From contig CAKKPR010000023.1 in assembly GCA_919901705.1 (NCBI GenBank), forward strand, positions 1 to 5,378: a stretch of DNA of 5,378 nucleotides. Direction: 5' to 3'. Below, piece after piece: positions 1 to 5,334 of this stretch. The notes beneath the pieces were generated by a model. The model searched no databases. It was not told the DNA's origin and worked only from the letters and a program-made list of their open reading frames with translations. The stretch is from Thermodesulfovibrionales bacterium (GTDB taxonomy: Bacteria; Nitrospirota; Thermodesulfovibrionia; Thermodesulfovibrionales; UBA1546). Position 1 is the first letter of the stretch; each line of letters starts with the position of its first letter. The position numbers and the translations under genes were made by a program.

Positions 1-21
1 ATCTTCGGGAAACAGATAATT

Positions 22-1836
22 ATGTTGGAAAAACAGACATCAACTAAAGGCATAATAAAGTCACTCGGACTCGTCTTCGGGGATATCGGCACAAGCCCTA
101 TTTACACATTAACAGTTGTATTTCTTATACTCCCGAAAACTGCTGACAACGTCATTGGTGTATTATCCATGATAGTATGGACAATCATAACTCTCGTTAC
201 AATACAGTATGCATGGATTGCCATGAACCTGAGCAGCAGGGGTGAAGGCGGAACTATTGTTCTGAAAGAGATACTTGCCTCAGGACTTAAATCTAAAAAG
301 AGCCTTGTCTTTGTCTCCATACTCTCCTTTATAGGCATTTCGCTGCTTATGGGCGACGGTGTAATCACCCCTGCCATCAGTATCCTGAGTGCAGTAGAAG
401 GCGCTGTACTGATACCCGGGTTTGAAAATTTGCCGAAGACATTTATAGTGCTTGCTGCAATGGTCATTGCTATTGTGCTCTTTGCATTCCAGAGCAAAGG
501 GACAGAGAAGGTTGCAGGTGCATTCGGCCCGATAATGCTTATATGGGTCTCAGCCTTAGGGCTCACAGGCATAATCTCCATCGCAGATGCGCCTGAGGTT
601 ATAAAGGCCATTAATCCATACTACGGAATAAAATTCCTCATTGAAAATGGCTTGACAGGCTTCATTGCCCTCGGCGAGATAATACTCTGCGCAACAGGCG
701 GAGAAGCGCTTTACGCAGATATGGGGCATCTTGGAGCCAGGCCCATAAGACAGGCCTGGACAGGCGTCTTTTTTGGACTTATTTTAAATTATTTGGGCCA
801 GGGTGCATTTTTAATGAAACATCCAGAAGCAAAAAATATACTTTTTGAGATGGTCTTGCACTATGCGAACATCTTCTACATACCATTTCTTTTACTTAGC
901 ATTATAGCAACTGTTATTGCGTCTCAGGCCATGATAAGCGGCATGTTTTCCATTGTATATCAGGGCATAAATACAAGAGTAATGCCTATGTTCAAAGTTG
1001 ATTATACCTCGCAGGAAAGGAGGTCGCAGATATACATAGGCTCCGTCAACTGGTTTTTGCTCTTTGCAGTGCTTTTCATAATGCTTGAATTTCAGGAATC
1101 GAGCAGGCTTGCAGCTGCATACGGCCTTGCGGTTACAGGGACAATGACACTTACAGGCTTTATGATGATATGGATTTTTTATCAGAAAAAACAGCCTGTA
1201 TTTACAGTAATTGCAGTACTTGTTACATTTATCGACATTATGTACCTCGGAGCTAACTTCACCAAAATACCTCACGGCGGTTACTGGTCCCTGATAATTG
1301 CGGTTATCCCGCTAATGACCATAGTCCTTTATACACAGGGGCAAAAAAGACTTTACAGGATGATGGATTTTATGCCTTTGGAGGATTTCCTTCATAAGTT
1401 TCACAGGGTGTACACAACAACCGAAAAAATTAAAGGCACTGCCCTGTTCCTGATAAGGGATGTAAAACAGATACCCTTTTATATAACACAGACTATGTTT
1501 TTTCACGGCATCCTGTATGAGGATAATATCTTTGTATCAATAACCAAAAGGGATGACCCTTTCGGGATTACAGGTTTCTTTAAGGAAGACCTTACACCGG
1601 GACTAAGGATATTTGAGGTACAGATGGGATATATGGAAGTAGTGGATGTCGAAGAGGTGCTGAGAGAGGCACAGATTGAGGAGAGGACTGTCTTTTACGG
1701 GGTCGAAGAGATTGCTACCGGCAACCCGATATGGAAGGCATTTTATTTCATTAAGCGAAACACATCGACTTTCATCAGATTTTATCAGTTTCCACCCAAG
1801 AAGCTCCATGGTGTACTGACAAAAGTAGAACTGTAA
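22..1836 (+). CDS. kup: Kup/HAK/KT-family K+ transporter
   Basis: Inner-membrane potassium uptake protein of the KUP family, thought to import K+ with H+. The 604 residues carry the family signatures in order: GDIGTSPIY (20-28, first membrane helix), RGEGGTIVLKEIL (73-85), GDGVITPAISILSAVEG (111-127), GGEALYADMGHLG (226-238), LNYLGQGAFLM (255-265), SQAMISG (301-307), AAAYGLAVTGTMTLTGF (364-380), KIPHGGYW (415-422) and GTALFL (472-477). About twelve hydrophobic segments lie before residue ~440, followed by a hydrophilic cytosolic tail of about 160 residues. Length is close to the E. coli protein (622), so it looks intact. The frame is open from the ATG back to the window edge and the ribosome site is weak (GGGA, about 12 nt upstream), so an upstream start is possible. 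ATG at 22 leaves a normal short N-terminus. The next gene begins 90 nt downstream. Family assignment is very secure; substrate is inferred from the family. Confidence 0.96.
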   Translation: MLEKQTSTKGIIKSLGLVFGDIGTSPIYTLTVVFLILPKTADNVIGVLSMIVWTIITLVTIQYAWIAMNLSSRGEGGTIVLKEILASGLKSKKSLVFVSILSFIGISLLMGDGVITPAISILSAVEGAVLIPGFENLPKTFIVLAAMVIAIVLFAFQSKGTEKVAGAFGPIMLIWVSALGLTGIISIADAPEVIKAINPYYGIKFLIENGLTGFIALGEIILCATGGEALYADMGHLGARPIRQAWTGVFFGLILNYLGQGAFLMKHPEAKNILFEMVLHYANIFYIPFLLLSIIATVIASQAMISGMFSIVYQGINTRVMPMFKVDYTSQERRSQIYIGSVNWFLLFAVLFIMLEFQESSRLAAAYGLAVTGTMTLTGFMMIWIFYQKKQPVFTVIAVLVTFIDIMYLGANFTKIPHGGYWSLIIAVIPLMTIVLYTQGQKRLYRMMDFMPLEDFLHKFHRVYTTTEKIKGTALFLIRDVKQIPFYITQTMFFHGILYEDNIFVSITKRDDPFGITGFFKEDLTPGLRIFEVQMGYMEVVDVEEVLREAQIEERTVFYGVEEIATGNPIWKAFYFIKRNTSTFIRFYQFPPKKLHGVLTKVEL

Positions 1837-1894
1837 TAAAAATATCACAGACAACCCTGATTAAAATCATACCTGCACAAACCAAAGCATGTTA

Positions 1895-1909
1895 TTCTTA
1901 TATTAAGAA
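1895..1909 (+). promoter_or_regulatory. Inverted repeat over a possible -10 box before the zinc-ribbon gene
   Basis: TTCTTA-TAT-TAAGAA is a perfect 6-bp inverted repeat with a 3-nt spacer, 17 nt before the start codon at 1927. It contains TATATT (1899-1904), a plausible -10 box, but no good -35 element is visible. It could be an operator, implying that the small gene has its own promoter apart from kup. An AT-rich repeat this short can also arise by chance. Confidence 0.3.
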
Positions 1910-1926
1910 CGCAAGGAGGTGCAAAC

Positions 1927-2154
1927 ATGAAAGATAAATGCGCCGGAGCAGCAAACCTTACAACACCTACGCTCAACATAAAAAAATGCCCTGAATGCAA
2001 CGGAGACGTGGAAATATTTTCTACGGACCTGGAAGTAAAGTGCGGCGCCTGCGGCTTTATCATATATAATGAACTCGAATCATGTATCCAGTGGTGCAAA
2101 TACGCCAAAGAATGCGTTGGAGAAGAACTGTATAAGAAATTAAAAAAAGATTAA
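1927..2154 (+). CDS. Small Cys-rich zinc-ribbon protein
   Basis: A 75-residue cytosolic protein without signal peptide or membrane helix. Residues 21-42 form a treble-clef/zinc-ribbon pattern: CPEC (21-24), a 14-residue gap, then CGAC (39-42). A second cluster follows in CIQWCKYAKECVGEE (Cys 53, 57, 63), and Cys5 lies near the N-terminus. I recall similar small proteins in Desulfobacterota and Nitrospirota with the same zinc ribbon and a C-terminal WCKYA-EC-GEE motif, often named 'phosphohydrolase' with no catalytic domain to justify it. The start is well supported by AAGGAGGTG at 1914-1922, ideally spaced before ATG. Function is unknown: metal binding is a reasonable inference, and the second Cys set could hold another metal or an Fe-S centre. 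Its stop overlaps the U-tract of the convergent gene's terminator. Confidence 0.85.
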   Translation: MKDKCAGAANLTTPTLNIKKCPECNGDVEIFSTDLEVKCGACGFIIYNELESCIQWCKYAKECVGEELYKKLKKD

Positions 2155-2194
2155 AAAAGTGCCGACTACAGACTTACAGCAAGTCTATGGGCAC
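2153..2194 (-). terminator. Intrinsic terminator of the secreted mini-protein gene
   Basis: On the minus strand GUGCC (2194-2190) pairs with GGCAC (2163-2159). An inner 6-bp stem AGACTT/AAGTCT (2186-2181 with 2175-2170) has a 5-nt loop, and six U residues (2158-2153) follow directly. This is a standard Rho-independent layout for the minus-strand gene ending at 2185. The stem begins inside its last two codons and includes its stop. On the plus strand the hairpin lacks a following U-run, so it is less likely to stop the zinc-ribbon transcript. Confidence 0.75.
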
Positions 2195-2511
2195 TGGTTT
2201 ACCTGCTTACAGGACCAACCACCACCATTCGTGTCACGGCAGTCACTCTCGGTACTGTAACACCTACCCGTGGAATTCCGATACCAAGGGTATCCGGCAG
2301 GGCAACATGGGTCGTTCTCCGCCACAATATATGTATGTGCCTTATCTAACAAAGGTGAAACCATATTTGTACTTGCAGTGCTCATATTGTTTTCAGATAC
2401 TGCTTTTACATTTCCCTCCAAAGATGTATTGTCGATTGACCCCGCTGACACAACACCTGCTAAAACCGCAATTGTTACTGCTGTGAACAGAAGCATAAAT
2501 ATCTTTTTCAT
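2185..2511 (-). CDS. Secreted six-cysteine mini-protein
   Basis: A 108-residue precursor. Residues 1-23 are a clear Sec signal peptide: MKK, a hydrophobic core, and cleavage likely after VSA at 23. A polar Ser/Thr/Asn-rich linker (24-65) precedes a compact Cys-rich C-terminus. That tail (66-108) has six cysteines at 69, 70, 84, 91, 101 and 107, compatible with three disulfides, plus a CCPAGYPWY motif and GRCYS. Similar CP-GYPYY...CYS patterns occur in small bacterial exported proteins of unknown role. The start is decided by AGGAGGAGG just upstream of the ATG (plus-strand 2517-2525). It is a single gene with its own terminator and its upstream region holds only a repeat element. The oxidised, exported tail suggests an extracellular or periplasmic peptide (structural, adhesive or antagonistic). 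That is inference and no family is assigned. Confidence 0.8.
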   Translation of the reverse strand: MKKIFMLLFTAVTIAVLAGVVSAGSIDNTSLEGNVKAVSENNMSTASTNMVSPLLDKAHTYIVAENDPCCPAGYPWYRNSTGRCYSTESDCRDTNGGGWSCKQVNQCP

Positions 2512-2615
2512 AAATGTCCTCCTCCTTTTTTTAACCCCTTACTGACATAATTCTAAGATTGAGAAATCGTAGCATTTCCCCAAACATGTGTCAAGCACCC
2601 TTCCTAAAGTTCCTT

Positions 2616-2742
2616 ACCACCCCGGCCTTTGGCCACCCCTCCTAAAATAGGCGGGGAACTGAAGTAGAGTATCAAAAACTCCCCTCCTTGGTTTTCTCCT
2701 CTGCGAATCCGCCTGAGGCGGAAAGGAGGGGTTAAGGGTGGT
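2616..2742. repeat. REP/MITE-like hairpin element with terminal inverted repeats
   Basis: A 127-bp intergenic block bounded by ACCACCC (2616-2622) and its complement GGGTGGT (2736-2742). Inside are a GGCC-TTT-GGCC hairpin (2624-2634); CCCCTCCTA/TAGGCGGGG (2636-2644 with 2648-2656, one mismatch); a long-range pair CCCCTCCTT/AAGGAGGGG (2681-2689 with 2723-2731); and a 13-bp palindrome CCGCCTGAGGCGG (2709-2721). G+C-rich nested hairpins of this kind are typical of short interspersed elements repeated across a genome. Copy number cannot be seen here. It fills most of the 291-bp gap between two minus-strand genes, and no ORF is supported there. Confidence 0.65.
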
Positions 2743-2802
2743 TTGTCCTGAATGTTTATGATTGTCGCGCTGACGCCGTTTTTTCACCCAGACCGGAACA
2801 CC

Positions 2803-3690
2803 TTACTTTTCACGTAAGAATATTTCTTCTTTCATTCTTCTATAGCGAGTACGGCGCTCTGTAATTTTACTACCATCTTCACTAATGGTTTGTATTTCAT
2901 CCAAACATCTTTCTTTGAGGACACCGCACGATTCATCATCTTTTGGGATTAAAAAATCGCGCCCCACAATTATGTAACCGTTTTTATCGCCAAACTGATA
3001 TATTGACCCGGCAGGAGCGCCTTGGTCTGAATTTGCGTCAATTATCCTTGACTCATATACCTTATTTCCGTGAACCGTATAAATATCCCTCCAGTCAACC
3101 GAACCACCATCGGTATAATTAGAGTGATCAGGCCGCACAAACCTCGCTCCATCCAGCTTTTTTAACCACTCTTCTTCCTGATTTCTCTGTCTGGCCACCT
3201 TTCCCGCAGCACTCGTCAACTTGTCCTGCTTAGCCTCCAGCGCATATATCTTGTCCTGCGCAACGCGGGCATCCGGCCCTTCAGGACTGGCGAGAATGGA
3301 GAACTTTAGGTTCTGTATCGCTTCCGCATATTGCAGCTTCAGTTCAAAAGCTGTAGCGAGGTTAAAGTAAGCATCTGACCACCACGGTGCCAATAACAAC
3401 GCCTGACGGTACTCCTGTATCGGGAGATCGTAGTCGTCCGGGTTCTTTGCCTCGGTTTGCAGGGTCGTTGCCTTGATAAAATGCCGCCGCGCCTCTTCCG
3501 GCACTGCCGGTGCAGGCTTGATCTCCTGCGCCAGCTTAATGATCTTCTCGCGCAGCGCGTTGTCGGTCGGGCTCTTCTGTAACTGCTCGACCATCTGCTT
3601 GAGTTGCTCGCGCGGGGATTCGGCGTAGGCAGCATTTCCCAACAGTAGCATCCCAAAAAACAGAGCCAGTAATTTCATCGTGAGTTTCAT
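2803..3690 (-). CDS. Exported TPR-repeat protein, hypothetical
   Basis: A 295-residue exported protein. Residues 1-23 form a signal peptide with an AYA cleavage site (after 23). A helical region follows: a charged helix (27-58), then TPR-like helix pairs at about 64-100 and 105-138 (including DAYFNLATAFELKLQYAEAI), then a charged coiled-coil-like stretch (140-178). The C-terminus (about 180-295) appears beta-rich (WRDIYTVHGNKVYESRI, GYIIVGRDFLIP) with two Cys (255, 262) and a basic tail; I cannot name this domain. The first ATG is chosen because AGGAGGG lies 5-6 nt before it; a second Met is at residue 5. TPRs usually bind proteins or peptides, so a periplasmic scaffold is plausible. Hand-counted G+C is about 55% over 3181-3660 but about 37% over 2821-3000. 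It starts 95 nt after the toxin stop and could be co-transcribed with that operon. A truncated relative lies at 5335-5378. Confidence 0.85.
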   Translation of the reverse strand: MKLTMKLLALFFGMLLLGNAAYAESPREQLKQMVEQLQKSPTDNALREKIIKLAQEIKPAPAVPEEARRHFIKATTLQTEAKNPDDYDLPIQEYRQALLLAPWWSDAYFNLATAFELKLQYAEAIQNLKFSILASPEGPDARVAQDKIYALEAKQDKLTSAAGKVARQRNQEEEWLKKLDGARFVRPDHSNYTDGGSVDWRDIYTVHGNKVYESRIIDANSDQGAPAGSIYQFGDKNGYIIVGRDFLIPKDDESCGVLKERCLDEIQTISEDGSKITERRTRYRRMKEEIFLREK

Positions 3691-3785
3691 ATATCCCTCC
3701 TATGCTTAATCTTCCGTGTCTGAATGTCTTATCGTTTATTGGGCTTCACATCCGCTCAGCCCAAAACCTACGGCTTTCCGCAGCG

Positions 3786-4085
3786 CTAACCGGTTTTATT
3801 CAAACGTTCTCTCGACCATGCAGGATTCCTGCGGCAATCAAGCACCGCATATACTGAAACGTCATTATTCATGAGCTTATAATAAATGGCAAACGGAAAT
3901 CGTTTGGAAAGCATGCGATGGTATCCAAAATACATGGGGTGTATGCCGGCATATATCTGCAGCGAATCAATATCAGAAAACAAGGAATCTATGAAATAAT
4001 TGCCAAGACCAGCTTCCTGTTTCCCATAGAAATGAAAACCTTCTGTCAGATCTTGTAAGGCCGAATCGAGGATTCGGATTTTCAC
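3786..4085 (-). CDS. ParE/RelE-superfamily toxin
   Basis: A 99-residue protein of the ParE/RelE toxin fold, type II toxin-antitoxin system. Seen: an N-terminal beta strand (KIRILDSALQDL, 2-13), two helices around FYGKQEAGLGNYFIDSL (19-35), RMLSKRFPFAIYYK (57-70) and the hallmark C-terminal VYAVLDCRRNPAWSRER (78-94). This ending is typical of 'plasmid stabilisation' toxins paired with PF09720 antitoxins. The GTG at 4085 is chosen because GTGA joins it to the antitoxin stop (4-nt overlap), the usual geometry of translational coupling. A TTG at 4121 would add 12 residues antisense to nothing useful and outside the domain. Members of this superfamily either inhibit gyrase or cleave mRNA on ribosomes; the sequence does not say which. 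It is last in the four-gene cluster. Confidence 0.9.
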   Translation of the reverse strand: MKIRILDSALQDLTEGFHFYGKQEAGLGNYFIDSLFSDIDSLQIYAGIHPMYFGYHRMLSKRFPFAIYYKLMNNDVSVYAVLDCRRNPAWSRERLNKTG

Positions 4086-4291
4086 AACTTTTCGCGGATA
4101 CTCTTTTTTGCTTTTTCCCAATCCGTAAAGGTTTCATTACCTTTTGATATAGATTCTTCACGCTGCGAAAGAACGTCATTATGCCATGCCGGGGAGGGTA
4201 TTTCTGCGGCATGATGACATAAATCATCCCATAAGTCTTCCATCGTGCGAATCTTTTCTTCTGTGGTCATCTTGTTTATTGATATATTCAT
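4082..4291 (-). CDS. Addiction-module antitoxin, PF09720-type
   Basis: A 69-residue acidic, helical protein resembling the 'putative addiction module component' family. Seen: TTEEKIRTMEDLWDDL (9-24), then IPSPAWHNDVLSQREES (31-47), then a TDWEKAKKSIREKL tail (56-69). The LWDDL and PxWHxxxLxxR pattern with a terminal W-E helix is the family signature. It should bind and neutralise the ParE-type toxin, whose gene overlaps it by 4 nt. ATG at 4291 is chosen because GGAGG (4304-4300 region, minus strand) is 5 nt upstream. The longer GTG start at 4297 lies inside that ribosome site and is unlikely. These antitoxins are short and have no obvious DNA-binding domain, so how the operon is autoregulated is unclear. 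Confidence 0.88.
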   Translation of the reverse strand: MNISINKMTTEEKIRTMEDLWDDLCHHAAEIPSPAWHNDVLSQREESISKGNETFTDWEKAKKSIREKL

Positions 4292-4316
4292 ATTCACCTC
4301 CAGCGCTCAAGACTTT

Positions 4317-4559
4317 TTATGCAGATAGGGTAGTAACCTCGACTAAATGGTGCCTCTTGCGTGCATCGTCCACAATTTTCTCTAATTTTGAAGAAGTGTC
4401 ATCTTGGATCCAGTCTGCGCCGCACTGTGAACACACAGTTGCAGGCACGTCTCTCACTACTACCACTCCAAAACCTAAGTCAACAGTAAAAGTAGTTTTT
4501 CCTTCTTTTTTTGCACCACCGCAAAGCGGGCATTTATCAGGCAATGTTTTGACTGTCAT
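4317..4559 (-). CDS. YgiT/MqsA-type zinc-finger antitoxin
   Basis: An 80-residue protein with the YgiT-type finger: CPLC (10-13) and CSQC (43-46) as a four-Cys zinc site around a beta segment TTFTVDLGFGVVVVRDVPA (22-40). GADWI follows, then a short basic/acidic helix (SSKLEKIVDDARKR). In E. coli MqsA this finger binds the toxin and a separate C-terminal helix-turn-helix binds DNA. This protein ends before any such domain, as is common in the short forms paired with DUF4258 toxins. Its ATG overlaps the upstream toxin stop as ATGA, with AAGGAGG 5-6 nt upstream, so translation is probably coupled. The next antitoxin gene starts 25 nt past its stop with no terminator between them. Confidence 0.9.
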   Translation of the reverse strand: MTVKTLPDKCPLCGGAKKEGKTTFTVDLGFGVVVVRDVPATVCSQCGADWIQDDTSSKLEKIVDDARKRHHLVEVTTLSA

Positions 4560-4870
4560 TTCTGCCTCCTTGTCTTATGATCTGATTCAAAATGCTCTAA
4601 ATCAGGCTTATATGCTGTAATGATAAAACACCAGCCTGTTAAAGGATCAATTGCCGTTACCACATGGATGGGTCCGTTATCTATCCATCCTAAAAACAAT
4701 GCGCTTGAATATGGTTTATCATCAGGATAGTCCTCAATGATTTCTCCTTTTCTTAGAACTTCCTTAACGTTATCTCTTGAAATGCCCCTTTCAAACATCC
4801 TTTCAAGAGAATGTCTCTGCCACTCAATATAACCATTTTCAATAGCAACTCGTAATACATCCCTGTTCAT
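4556..4870 (-). CDS. DUF4258-family putative toxin
   Basis: A 104-residue protein matching the DUF4258 (PF14076) pattern: HSLERMFERGIS (20-31), VKEVLRKGEIIEDYPDD (35-51), SALFLGWIDNGPIHVVTAID (56-75) and CFIITAYKPDLEHFE (81-95). The H-x3-RM-x2-RGI opening and the ITAYxPD ending are the family's marks. Such proteins occur next to YgiT-finger antitoxins in toxin-first order like MqsRA. A RelE/BrnT-like ribonuclease activity is inferred from that pairing and is not proven by residues here. The gene overlaps the antitoxin by 4 nt. The start at 4870 has no ribosome site, but a TATAAT lies 7 nt before the ATG, so it may be translated from a leaderless mRNA. The first gene of the operon. Confidence 0.85.
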   Translation of the reverse strand: MNRDVLRVAIENGYIEWQRHSLERMFERGISRDNVKEVLRKGEIIEDYPDDKPYSSALFLGWIDNGPIHVVTAIDPLTGWCFIITAYKPDLEHFESDHKTRRQK

Positions 4871-4874
4871 TTAA

Positions 4875-4946
4875 CTAATTATACTTTAAGGGCAATCGTT
4901 TTGCCATGATATAAGTAAGCAAATCAGCTATTTTCTCCGGCTTCAT
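4875..4946 (-). CDS. Possible 23-residue leader ORF before the toxin operon
   Basis: An ATG in the 3' end of the structured RNA opens a 23-codon frame, beginning MKPEKIADLLTYIMAKRLP. Its TAG lies 4 nt before the toxin ATG. The peptide looks like an amphipathic helix, but there is no ribosome binding site and the frame is open further upstream through the RNA. It could be a leader peptide, the relic of an element-borne gene, or chance. Confidence 0.18.
   Translation of the reverse strand: MKPEKIADLLTYIMAKRLPLKYN
4878..4905 (-). promoter_or_regulatory. Putative operon promoter with overlapping inverted repeat
   Basis: On the minus strand a consensus -10 TATAAT (4883-4878) lies 7 nt before the toxin ATG. 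A perfect inverted repeat GGCAA-N5-TTGCC (4905-4891) sits 7 bp upstream, spanning most of the -35 to -10 spacer. No good -35 hexamer is found at 16-18 bp. The repeat is placed where a repressor, for example an antitoxin complex, would block transcription. It differs from the E. coli MqsA box (AACCT-N3-AGGTT), so the binder is unknown. Confidence 0.5.
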
Positions 4947-5083
4947 GGGACTTCTGTTTCGGCACCCCCTCTTAAGATAAGAGCCGACAGTAGGCCTGTA
5001 GGGGGTACTCTATCCTGCCCTAAAATAGATAATTTCAGGACAGGACCGTAGTGGTTTTTTGCGTACCAATATGGTGCCCTCGC
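4943..5083 (-). ncRNA. HEARO-like (IscB omega RNA-like) structured RNA, orphan
   Basis: Read on the minus strand, this begins GCGAGGGCACC and ends near GCCGAAACAGAAGTCCCATGA. Helices seen (plus coordinates): TCCTGCCCT/AGGACAGGA (5013-5021 with 5037-5045, one mismatch) capped by AAAT/ATTT; TCGGC/GCCGA (4959-4963 with 4983-4987) enclosing CTCTTA/TAAGAG (4969-4974 with 4978-4983); and GGCACC/GGTGCC (4961-4966 with 5073-5078). ACCCCCT/AGGGGGT (4964-4970 with 5000-5006) pairs a bulge of the 3' hairpin with upstream sequence, i.e. a pseudoknot. Layout, length and motifs such as GUCGGCUCUUAUCUUAAG agree with my memory of HEARO, the omega RNA that guides the IscB nuclease. In that family the guide lies at the 5' end, which would place it at about 5099-5084. 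No iscB is present in the window. Family identity is recalled and not searched; the structure itself is directly visible. Confidence 0.6.
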
Positions 5084-5334
5084 ATTCGAGAGATGACATA
5101 GCAATATGAAGGATAAACAAGCATTTATAAGGCTGTTCTATAGGCATCTCAGTACATGGTGGATAAGAATCATATTGCGAATATAACAGTACAGAATAAA
5201 AAACACAATAAAGGCTTCAAAAAGACTGGGACAAGCAGTGTCATAAATGGGGCACTTTCAATTATCGCCTACAGGCCGGACGGAGCCGGGAGAAAGAGGG
5301 TGTTATGATTCCCAAGGACAGGAGTGGTTTGTGA
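5084..5334. other. Non-coding stretch between the RNA and the broken TPR copy
   Basis: I see no supported gene. Short frames at 5106-5186, 5156-5308 and 5247 onward (plus strand) lack ribosome sites and recognisable domains. If the adjoining RNA is an omega RNA, positions 5099-5084 (minus) would be its 16-nt guide. CTCG-CATT-CGAG (5079-5090) forms a small hairpin across that boundary. CCTACAGGCC (5268-5277) is the exact complement of GGCCTGTAGG (4993-5002) in the RNA. AGGACAGGA then GTGGTTT (5315-5330) repeats motifs at 5037-5057. The stretch may be mobile-element debris. Confidence 0.4.

Noticed and set aside
102..611. 169-codon open frame antisense to kup
   Set aside because: It lies wholly within a strongly conserved transporter frame, has low-complexity composition (Ser/Thr/Ile/Pro) and no ribosome site; it is a frame shadow.
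892..1275. 127-codon antisense frame rich in Cys and His
   Set aside because: The Cys/His content mirrors Ala/Gly/Met codons of kup membrane helices; no domain or start signal.
3339..3656. Arg-rich 105-codon frame inside the TPR gene
   Set aside because: A +1 shadow of the G+C-rich 5' half; the Arg/Ser richness is a composition artefact.
3739..3764. TTGGGCT/AGCCCAA hairpin after the ParE-type toxin as a terminator
   Set aside because: The 7-bp stem has a 12-nt loop and no U-run on the minus strand; it may be structural, but termination is not supported.
3786..4121. Longer ParE-type toxin starting at TTG 4121
   Set aside because: The extra 12 residues fall outside the toxin domain and overlap the antitoxin by 40 nt; GTG at 4085 gives the normal coupled junction.
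4186..4620. 144-codon plus-strand frame across the toxin-antitoxin genes
   Set aside because: It is antisense to three well-supported small genes with correct overlaps and ribosome sites, and has no recognisable domain.
4959..5006. Cloverleaf-like fold as a tRNA or tRNA-like gene
   Set aside because: No T-psi-C or anticodon-arm consensus and wrong arm lengths; the fold fits the larger structured RNA better.
2738..5332. Shared GTGGTTTGT at 2738-2746 and 5324-5332 as evidence that the repeat element caused the break
   Set aside because: Only nine bases match and the rest of the element is absent at the second site; likely chance.
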